Shown: positions 9,203 through 19,360, counted from the stretch's first letter. The stretch: 64,000 nt of DNA from Desulfonauticus sp. (GCA_030950395.1 JAUZRP010000050.1:33285-97284); one strand, 5' to 3'. A program made the numbers and translations. The notes: generated by a model from the letters alone, not told the origin.

Positions 9203-11002
9203 ATGGATATAAGCAAAATAAGAAATTTTAGCATTATAGCTCACATTGACCACGGCAAATCAACATTAGCAGATAGGATCCTAGAAATAACAGGATTAGT
9301 GAGTGATAGAGACAAAAAAGAGCAATACCTGGACAAGATGGATCTAGAAAGAGAAAGAGGCATCACCATAAAGGCTCAAACTGTACGCATCCCCTATAAG
9401 GCCAAAGACGGACAAGAATACATTTTAAACCTTATCGATACTCCAGGACACGTGGACTTTTCTTATGAGGTTTCACGCAGTCTGGCTGCCTGTGATGGGG
9501 CACTGTTAGTAGTAGATGCCACTCAAGGAGTGGAAGCCCAAACTCTGGCCAACACTTATTTGGCTTTAGATCACGACCTGGAAATCTTACCTGTATTAAA
9601 TAAAATAGACTTGCCCAGTGCAGATCCAGAGCGCATTATCCAGGAAATAGAAGAAGGTATTGGCTTAGATACTAGCAATATTTCTCTGGTAAGTGCCAAA
9701 ACAGGAGAAGGTGTGCCAGAATTATTAGAAAAGATAGTGCGTTACATTCCTCCACCCAAAGGCGATCCCAATGCTCCTCTAAAGGCCTTGATTTTTGATT
9801 CCTGGTACGATCCTTATGTGGGAGTAGTGGTTTTATTTCGTGTGCTAGATGGAGTTATTACTCTGGGACAAGAAATTTTTATGTGTTCTACTGAAAAAAA
9901 ATACGAAGTTCTTCGCCTGGGTGTGTTTTCCCCTGAGAGTATAGATATAGATCAGCTTGGACCAGGAGAAGTGGGATTTTTGTGTGCCAATATCAAAGAG
10001 TTAAAGGATGCTCGAGTAGGAGATACTATCACCCATCCCAAAAGAAAAACCCCTACTCCTTTTCCCGGGTTCAAACAAATTAAGCCTATGGTCTTTTGTG
10101 GCTTATATCCAGTAGATCCTGGAGAATATGAAGATTTAAAATTTGCTTTAGAAAAATTACAACTCAACGACTCCTCTTTGTTTTTTGAACCAGAGACATC
10201 TCAGGCCCTGGGCTTTGGCTTTCGTTGTGGTTTTTTAGGCTTGCTTCACATGGAGATTGTTCAAGAAAGGTTGGAACGAGAATTCAAAGTCAATCTAATT
10301 GCTACGGCTCCTTCTGTGGTTTATAAGGTAGTAAAAGTGGATGGCACGGTTTTAGAAGTAGATAACCCATCCAAGTTGCCTCCACCTGTAGAAATAGAGG
10401 CTATCAAAGAACCTTTTGTGCGCATGGAAATCCACGTACCCAACGAATACGTGGGGAACGTTCTAAGATTGTGCGAAGAAAAAAGAGGTATCCAAAAAGA
10501 CATAAAATACCTCACCACTTCCAGAGTAATTGTAATTTACGAATTACCCTTTGCAGAGATCGTCTATGACTTTTTTGACCGTCTAAAATCTGTTACCAGA
10601 GGATTTGCCTCTCTGGACTATGAAGTCATTAATTTTAGACCTTCTGATCTGGTAAAATTAGACATCTTAATCAATGGCTCTCCTGTGGACGCCATGGCCA
10701 CCATAGTCCACAGAGATAAGGCCTATTACAAAGGTAGGGCTCTAGCTCTAAAACTAAAAAAAGTCATACCCCGCCAGTTGTTTGAAATAGTTATCCAGGC
10801 CGCTATTGGCAATAAAATAATTGCCAGAGAAAGAATTGCTCCTTTACGCAAAAACGTAACTGCCAAATGTTACGGGGGAGATATTACCAGAAAAAGAAAA
10901 TTATTAGAAAAACAAAAAGAAGGCAAAAAACGCATGAAACAAATGGGTAACGTGGAAGTCCCCCAAGAAGCTTTTCTGGCCGTATTAAAAGCTGAAGATT
11001 AA
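9203..11002 (+). CDS. lepA: Translation elongation factor 4 (LepA)
   Basis: 599 aa ribosome-associated GTPase. G1 is [13 protein letters not shown]2 lies in [12 protein letters not shown]3 is DTPGHVDF, G4 is NKIDLP and G5 is SAKTGEGV. The C-terminal LepA-specific domain with [20 protein letters not shown] is intact. Length matches the family. An AAAAGGA ribosome site precedes the ATG. It follows thiL after about 50 bases. Confidence 0.97.
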   Translation: MDISKIRNFSIIAHIDHGKSTLADRILEITGLVSDRDKKEQYLDKMDLERERGITIKAQTVRIPYKAKDGQEYILNLIDTPGHVDFSYEVSRSLAACDGALLVVDATQGVEAQTLANTYLALDHDLEILPVLNKIDLPSADPERIIQEIEEGIGLDTSNISLVSAKTGEGVPELLEKIVRYIPPPKGDPNAPLKALIFDSWYDPYVGVVVLFRVLDGVITLGQEIFMCSTEKKYEVLRLGVFSPESIDIDQLGPGEVGFLCANIKELKDARVGDTITHPKRKTPTPFPGFKQIKPMVFCGLYPVDPGEYEDLKFALEKLQLNDSSLFFEPETSQALGFGFRCGFLGLLHMEIVQERLEREFKVNLIATAPSVVYKVVKVDGTVLEVDNPSKLPPPVEIEAIKEPFVRMEIHVPNEYVGNVLRLCEEKRGIQKDIKYLTTSRVIVIYELPFAEIVYDFFDRLKSVTRGFASLDYEVINFRPSDLVKLDILINGSPVDAMATIVHRDKAYYKGRALALKLKKVIPRQLFEIVIQAAIGNKIIARERIAPLRKNVTAKCYGGDITRKRKLLEKQKEGKKRMKQMGNVEVPQEAFLAVLKAED

Positions 11003-11003
11003 G

Positions 11004-11200
11004 TTTTAGTCATTAGTAATTGGTGATTAGTAATTGGTAAGAGGTGAAGGTTGTAGGTGTAATAGGACATGGATTACAGCTCACAGGCCATGGATGAACT
11101 GTGGACTGGGAACGGAATGGTTGTGAAAACCTCGTGTCTGCCCCTGATGGTGTGGTAATTGGTCACCAGAGGATAATGGGCGTAGTAGGGTGAAAGGGGA
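11004..11200 (+). repeat. Dispersed hairpin-repeat family, copy 1 (degenerate)
   Basis: The spacer after lepA starts with tandem AATTGGTGATTAG-type units and then has GGAATGGTTGTG and GTGTCTGCCCCTGATGGT (11134-11151) followed by GTGGTAATTGG. The same ordered blocks appear, in reverse orientation, at 51.7-51.85 and 57.35-57.45 kb, where an intact hairpin is present. In this copy the left half of the hairpin is lost. Confidence 0.6.
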
Positions 11201-11262
11201 AGTAATTTTGGACCAAAGGCAAAGCTCCGTGCTGTCAAATTGTTCGCAGGAGAATATGGGAA

Positions 11263-12189
11263 ATGATTTTTATAGATGTATTTTTTATTGTTTGTGGGGC
11301 TGTGTTATTGTGGTTTGGAGCAGATTTTGTAGTCGATAGTGCTTCTGCTATTGCTGCCAGGTTTAGAATTTCTGAGTTAATAGTGGGTTTGACCATAGTT
11401 GCTATGGGGACTTCTTTGCCAGAATTTATGGTCACGTTTTTATCTGCCTTAAAAAGTCTTCCCAATATATCTCTTTCTAATGTCGTGGGTTCAAATATAT
11501 TTAATCTGGGTATTATTTTGGGCAGTATGGCTGTGATTAGCCCCATTTCTATTGAGAAAAAAATGGTTTATAGAGACGGATTTTTTTTATTAGGTATTAT
11601 TTTAACTGTAATGTTTTTTTTACAGGATCTAACTATGGGGAGAGTGGCTGGTGCAGTTTTAATCAGTTCTTTTATAACGTATCTGATCTGGATAGCAGCC
11701 AAGACTCCTCGTTTACCTGTAGAAATTGACATTGTTTACAGAAAAAGCAAGTGGTGGGACTATCCCAAATTAATAGGTGGGATTATCTTTTTAGCCCTAG
11801 GGGCTAATTTGTTGGTAGATCATGCTTCTAGTTTGGCCAGACATTTTGGTCTAAGCGAATGGTTTATAGGGGTAACTATAGTTGCGGCTGGCACTTCGTT
11901 GCCTGAGTTAGCAACTTCTTTAGCGGCTGCTTTGCGCGGTAAAAATGAAATGTTAGTAGGTAATTTGCTGGGGAGCGACATTTTTAACTTTGCTGGTGTA
12001 TTGGGCATCACCAGTTTGATTCATCCTCTAACAGTTTCTCCCATTGGCCTGTTTAATGTAAAGATTTCTGCTCTTAGTTTAATCTTGCTGCTTGTTTTTA
12101 TGCGTACAGGCTGGCAGTTATCCAGGGTGGAAGGTCTGATTTTAATAACTATAAACTTACTTCGGTGGTTAAGAGATTATTTGCATTGA
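11263..12189 (+). CDS. CaxA/YrbG-type Na+/Ca2+ exchanger family antiporter
   Basis: 308 aa integral membrane protein with about ten hydrophobic segments in two inverted halves. Each half carries an alpha-repeat: GTSLPEFMVTFLSAL with NVVGSNIFNLG (residues about 46-90) and GTSLPELATSLAAAL with NLLGSDIFNFAG (residues about 205-250). These are the ion-binding signatures of K+-independent Na+/Ca2+ exchangers in bacteria. The transported ion is not certain. The ribosome site AGGAG lies about 12 bases upstream. The 3' end overlaps the cobalamin reductase gene by 25 bases. Confidence 0.9.
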   Translation: MIFIDVFFIVCGAVLLWFGADFVVDSASAIAARFRISELIVGLTIVAMGTSLPEFMVTFLSALKSLPNISLSNVVGSNIFNLGIILGSMAVISPISIEKKMVYRDGFFLLGIILTVMFFLQDLTMGRVAGAVLISSFITYLIWIAAKTPRLPVEIDIVYRKSKWWDYPKLIGGIIFLALGANLLVDHASSLARHFGLSEWFIGVTIVAAGTSLPELATSLAAALRGKNEMLVGNLLGSDIFNFAGVLGITSLIHPLTVSPIGLFNVKISALSLILLLVFMRTGWQLSRVEGLILITINLLRWLRDYLH

Positions 12190-12971
12190 TACCAAAAAGA
12201 GTACTTGTCCTTGGGGGAACTTCGGAGACCAGAGATATTGTTTTGGCTTTAAATAAACACGACCACCAGGTCGTGGTCTGCACTGTAACCCACTGGGACC
12301 TTAGTCTCCCAGCCCACGTATTAAGAATTGTGGGGGCATTATCTTTTAACAGACTCGTCCAAATAATAGAGAAGTTGCAAATTCAAGCTCTAATAGATGT
12401 GACTCATCCCTTTGCCTCTCAGATTAGCCAACTGGCAAAACAGGTATCTAAGCGAGTTGGCGTGCCTTTGTTTGGGTATCAGCGTCCAGAGTGGATCCCC
12501 AAAGGAAAAAATGTCATTTTGGTCCAGACTCACCTGCAGGCTGAGCAAACGCTATTGGACCTGCAAAAAACAACGCTTTTTACTATTGGTGTAAAAAATC
12601 TGAGCTATTATAAACGTTTTTTTGGCTCTAACATACCTTTTTGGATAAAAATATTGCCTCAAAGTCTGTCCCGGGCTTTAAATTCTGGTTTAAAAAAACA
12701 TCACCTCCTACTTTTGCCAGCTAAATTGCCTTGTGCAAAGTGGAGTTGTTTAATAGAAAAATATAATATTCAGGTGATGTTGGCTAAGTCCAGTGGAATA
12801 AGAGGAGGACTAAAAGAAAAATTTAGAATAGCCAGTCAATACAACCTAGATTTTGTTTTGATTAGACGCCCTAAATCTTATACTGAGAATTATTTTCAGG
12901 ATTTAAATGAATTAGCAAAAGCAGTTATTGCTTATTTGGAGAATTTTGATAGAAATATTTATATGGTGTAA
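12165..12971 (+). CDS. cbiJ: Precorrin-6x / cobalt-precorrin-6A reductase (CobK/CbiJ)
   Basis: Reduces the macrocycle during corrin-ring synthesis. 268 aa with the N-terminal nucleotide-binding pattern VLVLGGTSETRDIVLAL and the family motif ALIDVTHPFASQIS, then YQRPEW. The late GGLKEKFRIASQYNLDFVLIRRP is also typical. The longest frame begins with GTG at 12165, inside the antiporter gene; an in-frame TTG at 12183 would remove the overlap, so the exact start is uncertain. It stands alone, away from the other cobalamin genes in the window. Confidence 0.88.
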   Translation: MVKRLFALIPKRVLVLGGTSETRDIVLALNKHDHQVVVCTVTHWDLSLPAHVLRIVGALSFNRLVQIIEKLQIQALIDVTHPFASQISQLAKQVSKRVGVPLFGYQRPEWIPKGKNVILVQTHLQAEQTLLDLQKTTLFTIGVKNLSYYKRFFGSNIPFWIKILPQSLSRALNSGLKKHHLLLLPAKLPCAKWSCLIEKYNIQVMLAKSSGIRGGLKEKFRIASQYNLDFVLIRRPKSYTENYFQDLNELAKAVIAYLENFDRNIYMV

Positions 12972-13066
12972 AATCTACGTGTTTTTTTGAAATGCGAGTT
13001 AGTTATAACTTTTAGTAATTTCAATACGTTATTTTTGAAGTTATATTTGAGTAATTGGGAGAAAAG

Positions 13067-13480
13067 TTAAAAAAAATTTTGTTGTAACCAAAATACAATT
13101 AAAGGAGCGAAAAACAGAAAAATAAACCCTACACCCAGCCAATTTCTTTTTAATGGATTAAAGTCGTCTATTATTTTCTTCCATGTTAATTTAAAGATAA
13201 ATTTTCCAAAATAAATATCTAATGAGAGCATAATAAAAAACCAAGTTAGACCTATTTTTAAACAATTTAAATAATTTTTGGGATTAATCCATGGTAAGAA
13301 GATCCAGCATATAATAAATATAAAGACAACACCCAACAAAAAACTAAAACTTTTAGCCTTATTTTTTGATAATTTTCTATGTAAAAATTTAATTCGTATA
13401 TTTCCATTTATAATTTCGGCTAAAGCAATTAGTCCCCCAATTAACAAAGTCTTTACAAGCATTTCAGTATTCCATTTCAA
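13067..13480 (-). CDS. Small four-helix membrane protein of unknown function
   Basis: 137 aa, not recognised. It has four hydrophobic stretches (near residues 8-25, 43-63, 75-93 and 115-135) separated by lysine-rich loops, consistent with an inner-membrane protein. It follows the aminotransferase gene on the same strand by about 60 bases. No motif allows a functional guess; codon use is as AT-rich as its neighbours. Confidence 0.6.
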   Translation of the reverse strand: MKWNTEMLVKTLLIGGLIALAEIINGNIRIKFLHRKLSKNKAKSFSFLLGVVFIFIICWIFLPWINPKNYLNCLKIGLTWFFIMLSLDIYFGKFIFKLTWKKIIDDFNPLKRNWLGVGFIFLFFAPLIVFWLQQNFF

Positions 13481-13542
13481 ACAAAACGCTATTTACAATA
13501 AGATATACTATATAAATTTTTTTTATTTACAATTGTCTGAGG

Positions 13543-14733
13543 TTAGTTTTTTAGTTTATTTACTGCCCTAAAAATAGCTTGTTTTGAGTTTAAAATAACT
13601 TTTTCAGGCACGCAAAAAGCAAATCGCACATTACCTGGCCAACCAAAACCTTTTCCTGGCACTGCCAAAACGTTTTCTTCTAACAAGGCGTGAATAAATT
13701 CATCTTCTTTTTTATTTGGAGCTTCAGGGAAAAAATAAAAACCACCTTTGGGCCATAAGAAATTTAAGCCAGCTTCTTGTAATATGTCTCCTAACATTTG
13801 TCTTCTTTTTTTATAGACTTGCACATCTACCATTTGCCCAAGTCCAGCCAATAAAAGGTATTGTCCAATTATGGGAGCATTTACAAAACCCAAAATTCTG
13901 TTGGTTAAGGTGAGGCCAGAGACCATGTCTTGGGATTGTGGCATTTCTGGATTTACAACAACATAGCCGATTCTTTCTCCTGCGAGTCCAAGGCTTTTAG
14001 AAAACGAACTCACTACCACAGAATAGGTATAGAGAGGCAAAATAGAAGGCATAGGCGTATCTTCGTAAGTAAGAAACCTGTAAGGCTCGTCTGAAACTAA
14101 AAAGATCTCCCGTCCGTATGTCCTGGTTTTACGCTCTAATATAGAAGCTAAGGTTTTTAATTCCTCCAGGGTATAGATTTGACCGCAAGGATTGTTAGGA
14201 GAATTGATCAGGACAACTCTTGTTTTAGGAGTAATGACCTCGTCTAGTTGGTCAAAATCTAAAGAAAAATCTTTCTCTTTTGTCTTTACAATTTTTAGTT
14301 TTCCTTGATGGTTTTCAGCGTAAAAACCGTATTCTACAAAAAAAGGCGCCCAAACTATTACTTCGTCCCCGGGTTCAAGTATGGCTCTAAACAAAGTATT
14401 GAGGCCACCAGCAGCACCACTGGTAATGACAATGTGTTTGGCCTGAACTTGTACTCCTTGTTCCTGACTAAAAAAATGAGCGAGCTTTTCTCTTAAGGCG
14501 GGCAAACCAGCATTGGGCATATAACCAAGACCTAGAGGTTCAGATGCTTTTTGTTTTATTTCTAGAAATGCATCTAAAATAGTTTTTGGGGGCACAAGAT
14601 CAGGATTGCCCAAACTAAAATCAAAAACCTTATCTTCTCCCAGACGAGCTTTTAGCTCTGCGCCTTTTTCAAACATTTTTCTAATCCAGGAAGATTTTTC
14701 TATATAAGACTTAACTTGTTGATTTAAAAGCAT
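13543..14733 (-). CDS. Class I PLP-dependent aminotransferase
   Basis: 396 aa fold-type I aminotransferase. Visible features are the substrate-domain start FDFSLGNPDLVPP, the NSPNNPCGQIY motif (Asn binding PLP), SDEPYRFL (Asp/Tyr contacting PLP), the PLP-lysine motif SSFSKSLGLAGERIGY and the terminal arginine in NVRFAFCV. It resembles aspartate/aromatic-type aminotransferases; substrate unknown. It lies 43 bases downstream of the sigma-54 activator and is probably co-transcribed with it. Confidence 0.9.
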   Translation of the reverse strand: MLLNQQVKSYIEKSSWIRKMFEKGAELKARLGEDKVFDFSLGNPDLVPPKTILDAFLEIKQKASEPLGLGYMPNAGLPALREKLAHFFSQEQGVQVQAKHIVITSGAAGGLNTLFRAILEPGDEVIVWAPFFVEYGFYAENHQGKLKIVKTKEKDFSLDFDQLDEVITPKTRVVLINSPNNPCGQIYTLEELKTLASILERKTRTYGREIFLVSDEPYRFLTYEDTPMPSILPLYTYSVVVSSFSKSLGLAGERIGYVVVNPEMPQSQDMVSGLTLTNRILGFVNAPIIGQYLLLAGLGQMVDVQVYKKRRQMLGDILQEAGLNFLWPKGGFYFFPEAPNKKEDEFIHALLEENVLAVPGKGFGWPGNVRFAFCVPEKVILNSKQAIFRAVNKLKN

Positions 14734-14776
14734 AATTAAACCTCACGTGTTTTTTGTTTTCAAATTTTTTAATAAG

Positions 14777-16147
14777 TTAGGGTATGGCAATGCCTTGTTT
14801 TTTATATTCGTTTAATTTGTTTCTAAGGGTTCTAACTGAAATACCCAGCAATTGAGAGGCTTGAGATCTATTGCCTCCTGTGAGTTTCAAGCTTTTTAAA
14901 ATCATGCGTTTTTCCATTTCAGCCAGAGGCATGACTTCTTCTAGAGAATCTTCTGTTGTGTTTTGTTGGGATTGGACTGAATTAGACTCATCAAAAATGT
15001 TTTCGTCTAGCAAAAAGTGTTTTACCTCTATATATTGATTTTGAGATAAAAGTACTGCTCTTTCCATCAAATTTTGAAGTTCTCTGACGTTTCCTGGCCA
15101 GGGGTGGGCAAGTAACCACTTTTTAGCTTCATTAGATAAAATTTTAGGTGGCAATTTATACATTTTACAAAATTTAGAAATAAAGAATTTGCCCAACAAA
15201 ATCACATCTTCCCCACGTTCTCTTAGGGGAGGTATTTTTAAGGGGATTACGTTTAAACGATAAAATAAGTCTGCCCGAAATTTATTTTCCTTAACTTGTT
15301 GCTCTATGTCTCTATTGGTAGTAGCTATAATGCGAACATCCACTTTGATGGTCTCTGTCCCTCCTACCCGATCAAATTCTTCTTCCTGTATAACTCTGAG
15401 CAACTTGGCCTGAAGATTTATATCCATTTCTGTTATTTCGTCTAGCAAGATGGTTCCATGGTTGGCCAGTTCAAACTTTCCTGGTTTTCTGGCAATGGCT
15501 CCTGTAAAAGCTCCCTTTTCGTGTCCGAATAATTCGCTTTCTAGTAGATGTTCGGGCAGGGCAGCACAATTTACAGCAATAAACGCTCCTTTTCTGCCAC
15601 TATGTTCGTGAATGTAGCGAGCAAATAATTCTTTGCCTGTTCCTGATTCTCCAGAAATCAGGACTGAGGCTTTAGATCTGGCGATTCTTTTGGCTAGATT
15701 TAAAGCCGCTTGAATAGAGGGATGGTTGCCAATGATTTGTTTACGTTCTTCTGAAAAATTGAGTGGTTGCTCTAAAGAGCATGTAACCTGTTTTGATTGT
15801 TCACTTTTTAAAACTATTTCCAGTTTTTCTAAATTAAGAGGAGCGATCCAATAATCTTTGGCCCCTGCTTCCATTAGTTTGCGAGCTTCTTTGGCACTGC
15901 CACGCTCTGTAAATACATAGACAGGAATGTTTAAATTATTTTCTTGTAGCCAGGTTAGTAATTTTTCTACTCTAATGCCAGGTAAATCTGATTGAACAAA
16001 TATAAAATCAGGTAATTGTTCTTGAATGTTTTTTAAAGCCAGTTCAACACTATCCAGCAAAATTAGCTGAACCCCTTGTTCCTGAAGGGATTGATACAAA
16101 GGTGTCACGTGAATGGGACGAGCAATAAACAAAATTTTTTTTTCCAT
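14777..16147 (-). CDS. Sigma-54-dependent response-regulator-type transcription activator
   Basis: 456 aa. Residues about 1-115 look like a receiver domain; about 140-370 form the sigma-54 AAA+ domain with Walker A (GESGTGKELFAR), the GAFTGA sigma-54 contact loop and GTILLDEITEMD; the last 40 residues are a Fis-type helix-turn-helix (GGNRSQASQLLGISVRTLRNKL). The receiver is odd: where an acidic pair is expected after strand 1 it reads FIARPIH, and the usual Lys-Pro is IAPL, although an aspartate remains in VQSDLPG. It may therefore work without phosphorylation. No kinase is adjacent. Confidence 0.9.
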   Translation of the reverse strand: MEKKILFIARPIHVTPLYQSLQEQGVQLILLDSVELALKNIQEQLPDFIFVQSDLPGIRVEKLLTWLQENNLNIPVYVFTERGSAKEARKLMEAGAKDYWIAPLNLEKLEIVLKSEQSKQVTCSLEQPLNFSEERKQIIGNHPSIQAALNLAKRIARSKASVLISGESGTGKELFARYIHEHSGRKGAFIAVNCAALPEHLLESELFGHEKGAFTGAIARKPGKFELANHGTILLDEITEMDINLQAKLLRVIQEEEFDRVGGTETIKVDVRIIATTNRDIEQQVKENKFRADLFYRLNVIPLKIPPLRERGEDVILLGKFFISKFCKMYKLPPKILSNEAKKWLLAHPWPGNVRELQNLMERAVLLSQNQYIEVKHFLLDENIFDESNSVQSQQNTTEDSLEEVMPLAEMEKRMILKSLKLTGGNRSQASQLLGISVRTLRNKLNEYKKQGIAIP

Positions 16148-16832
16148 TTCAATCTTTTATCCATTTATTTTGTTATTTTCAAGTGTTTGTATTGATCCAG
16201 TATCTTCGACGTGGATATTTTTGTGTGAACCAAGCTCCCGGAAGTTCTAACCCTAAACTGACAGCACTGACTTGTAAAACAACAATCACTTTTACATATA
16301 CCATTACTCTTTCTATCGCTACTCATATTCCAAACGTAGCCTAATTTGACGATTTTGTAAAACCTTTTGAACCATAGTCAATATGTTAAATTTGCATCCC
16401 TCCACCTCCTACTCAAAATACCAAAAATTCCTGAATTTATACTTTATTTTTTGTTCTATTTGAGAAGTGGCGGGTATTTTACCGTTGAAATATTTTACCA
16501 ACACCTTTTTCTGATCCCACTACAAAAATTAATTTAAGAAGTTATATACACGTTCAATAAGAAAATTTTTAAATAATTTAAGATAGTTAAATTTGGTGAT
16601 TTAACCCAAAAACCCAAGTGAAGTTATGTCTTTTTCTTTGAAGAAACATTTTTAACTCAAAAAAATACTTGTTTTTTTTTCTTTAATAATTTAAATAACT
16701 ATCTTAACATATCCAAATAACAAAAACAAATTAGGAGATGAATTGATGAATTAGAGAACTATATTTTACCATATATTGATTGCAACTTTTAAAAATAAAA
16801 GTAAAAAATAATCTTAGAAGAGGAGGTTAGTT
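16148..16832. other. 685-base divergent intergenic region
   Basis: Separates the sigma-54 activator (minus) from the chemoreceptor (plus). It holds copy A of an AT-rich dispersed repeat (16513-16590), a 12-base inverted repeat TTAAGATAGTTA / TAACTATCTTAA at about 16578 and 16697, and a possible 41-codon minus-strand frame at 16179-16304 without a recognisable product. The ribosome site GAGGAGG lies before the chemoreceptor ATG. Confidence 0.6.
16513..16590 (-). repeat. AT-rich dispersed repeat, copy A
   Basis: Read on the minus strand this stretch contains TTAAATTATTTAAAAATTTT, then CTTATTGAACGTGTATATAA and a GTGGGATC end. It aligns block by block with copy C at 37459-37541 (TTTTCTTATTGAACGT is identical in both) and less closely with copies B and D. 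A related segment (GGGTTTTTGGGTTAAAT on the minus strand) extends it to about 16620. Confidence 0.75.
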
Positions 16833-18498
16833 ATGGTTAAATTCATAAATAATCACCTAAATATAAAACTTTTATTTTTAATAAGTGCAGTCAGTATATT
16901 GATATTTGGTATTTTAATAGCCTTTATCATATCTAAAGAAAAAAAATCTATCTTAAGACAAATACATAGCTCTTTATTACAACAATCAGAATTGATAAAA
17001 ATAGCCATAGAAAAGCCTATGATTATTGGAGACGATGAAGGAACGAAAGATGCATTTAAGAATCTAGCTAAAAGGATTAATAATACTGTTATTTATCTTA
17101 CTGATTTTAGAGGTAATATAACCTATAGCACAGATTTTAAAGTAATACGAAAATATTTTCAGCATTTATATTCTCAACATAAAAATCTTCATAACTTAAT
17201 ATCCAATTCCAAATATGTTACCAATTTTGTTACTGAGATTAACGGCAAACACATTTTTCTTAACCACCGCATAATAAAAAATAGACCAAGTTGTTATCAC
17301 TGTCACGGATCTTCTCATAATATACTTGGTCATTTAATTATCATGAAAGATATTACTAATAACATTAGTAATATTCGTGAACAACTGTATAATACTGCAA
17401 TTATATCTATAATAGGTGTTATTCTTTTAATATCAATATGTTATCAAACTATAAAAAGAACAATTATTCTCCCTATAAAAAAAATTTCTAAAGCACTAAA
17501 AGAAATAGCTCAAGGAGAAGGAGACTTAACCGCGAGGATAAAAGTCTACACCAATGATGAAATAGGCAATTTAGCTAAATACTTTAACGAATTTGTAGAT
17601 AATTTACAAAATATCATAAAAAATGTAGTAAGTAAATCTCAAGATGTAAATAGTGCATCTAAAGAACTCTCCAAATTTTCCAATCAAATCTATGTGGAAA
17701 CAAAAGAAATGTCAAACAAATTTAACAAAGTATCTCATGTATCTTCAGAAGTAAGTGAGAATATGAATTCTATAGCTGCATCTATGGAACAAGCATCTAC
17801 TAATATTAGTTTAATTGCTACTGCATCTCAACAAATGTCAAAATCCATTAACCAGATCGTAGATAAAACTGGGAAGAGTAAAAAAATAACATCTAAAGCG
17901 GTATTACAGGTGGATAACGCATCTGAAGAGATAAAAAAACTAGGTAACTCTGCCCAAGAAATAACTACATATAACTGACACAATTACCAATATTTCAGAA
18001 CAAACCAATTTATTAGCTTTAAATGCGACTATTGAAGCTGCCAGAGCAGGAGAATCTGGTAAAGGTTTTGCAGTAGTAGCCAATGAGATTAAAGAGTTAG
18101 CCCAACAAACTACAAATGCTAGTGAAGAAATTAAAGAAAAATTACAACACATTCAAAAATCAACAAAAGATGTCATAGATGAAGTATCAGATATAGCCGA
18201 AGTAATAAAAGAAGTAAATCAAGTCATGACAGACGTTATGGAAACTCTAAAAGAACAAGCTATAGCTATAAAAGAAATTGCTTCCAACGTATCAGAGGCC
18301 TCTTTAGGTATTCAAGAAGTAACAGAAAACGTAAACAAAAGCTCAGAAGCGTCTTCTGAGATCTCCCAGGAAATAGATCAGGTCAATCAAGCCACTAATA
18401 AACTCTCCCTCATGAGTTCTCAAATCAACAATAGAGCAGAACATCTATTGAATTTAGCTGAAAAATTGCATGGATTAGTAGAAAAATTTAAAGTATAA
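16833..18498 (+). pseudogene. Heme-motif methyl-accepting chemotaxis protein, broken by a one-base frameshift
   Basis: Membrane chemoreceptor. In order: TM1 (residues about 13-33), periplasmic sensor domain with a c-type heme motif CYHCH (Cys154, Cys157, His158), TM2 (about 187-206), HAMP (about 210-260) and the signalling coiled coil. The first frame stops at 17976-17978. Dropping one T at 17970 restores [20 protein letters not shown], the conserved tip of the MCP hairpin, and the frame continues to 18498. Length alignment fits a single extra base. Heme chemoreceptors (DcrA type) are known in Desulfovibrio. It is either a recent pseudogene or a sequencing error. Confidence 0.88.
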
Positions 18499-18844
18499 TT
18501 AAGATCTGTCTGTAAAAAAAATTTTTTTGAATAGATACATTTAGGTTAACAAAAAAATAATATTTAAGGTGGTACAGTTTGACGTTTTAATCAAAAGATA
18601 CAAAATCTTAATTTTTGCAGTGGAATTTATGGATGCAAACTTACGAATTTTTTTGAAACAAAAATTGCAATTAGTTACACATTACGTAGGGACAACTAAT
18701 CAATTAGCCTGGTTCTATTTAAGTATCTTCTTGAATAAAAAAAATATATTACCGGTTATTGCCTAATAAGGAGTGTATAAGATACTTGTAAGGTATTTTT
18801 AGGGAAAGATAGGTCTTTTAAGGTCTTGTAGGAGGAGGTGTTTT
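18499..18844. other. Intergenic region between chemoreceptor and cytochrome
   Basis: About 345 bases. A GTG-initiated 65-codon frame (18569-18766) has no ribosome site and no recognisable family and is not called. A very strong ribosome site (GGAGGAGGTG) stands directly before the cytochrome ATG. Nothing else clear is seen. Confidence 0.5.
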
Positions 18845-19288
18845 ATGAAGTTTATAACTATCTTTAGCCTGCTTTCTATCTTATCTTTTTCCTTTTGTTG
18901 GGCGGGAGAATATGTGGGATCAAAAAAATGTGGAGAATGTCATGAAACAGAATATAAGAATTTCATTACTTATTCTAAAAAAGCGAAAAGTTATGAACAC
19001 ATAAAGAAAATGTTTCCCAAATTAACTCCAGCTGAAAAAGAGCAGTGTTTTAGGTGTCATACTACGGCTTATAAACGTGGAGGGTTTATTTCCTATGCAA
19101 AAACTCCCCACTTAAGCGATGTTGGGTGTGAAACTTGTCATGGGCCGGGAAGAAAACACGTAGAATCTGGCGGAGATCCAGAATTCATTAGATTAAAACC
19201 TTCTCTTAAACAATGTGCTAAATGTCATAATACAGAAAGAGTAAGAGATTTTAGGTTTAGACCCTTATTATATGGTGGAGTACATTAA
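18845..19288 (+). CDS. Tetraheme c-type cytochrome (cytochrome c554-like)
   Basis: 147 aa exported protein with a signal peptide ending near residue 20 (FSFCWAGEY). Four CxxCH heme sites are visible: CGECH, CFRCH, CETCH and CAKCH. The spacing and sequence VGSKKCGECHETEYKNF resemble the cytochrome c554 family of periplasmic electron carriers. A perfect hairpin terminator follows the gene, so it is monocistronic or the end of a transcript with the chemoreceptor. The partner is unknown; a periplasmic role in anaerobic electron transfer is inferred. Confidence 0.9.
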   Translation: MKFITIFSLLSILSFSFCWAGEYVGSKKCGECHETEYKNFITYSKKAKSYEHIKKMFPKLTPAEKEQCFRCHTTAYKRGGFISYAKTPHLSDVGCETCHGPGRKHVESGGDPEFIRLKPSLKQCAKCHNTERVRDFRFRPLLYGGVH

Positions 19289-19330
19289 AGGAGTGATTAC
19301 GTATTATTTACCGTACCATTAGAATTAAGG

Positions 19331-19360
19331 AAGGGGCAACGTTATAAGTAGTTGCCCCTT
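19331..19360 (+). terminator. Rho-independent terminator after cytochrome gene
   Basis: Perfect 10-bp inverted repeat AAGGGGCAAC / GTTGCCCCTT with a 10-base loop, followed on the plus strand by a T-rich tract (ATTTGTTTGTTTAATG). It ends the cytochrome transcript and lies just before the convergent lipoprotein gene. Confidence 0.88.

Noticed and set aside
16179..16304. 41-codon minus-strand frame upstream of the sigma-54 activator
   Set aside because: Has an ATG and a weak purine-rich site, but its product matches nothing I recognise and short frames of this size arise by chance.
16399..16411. CACCTCCTACTC as a ribosome site for a minus-strand gene
   Set aside because: It is followed by an ATG whose frame closes after three codons; no gene is supported.
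18569..18766. 65-codon plus-strand frame between chemoreceptor and cytochrome
   Set aside because: Starts with GTG, lacks a ribosome site, has no recognisable family and no neighbour logic; treated as non-coding.
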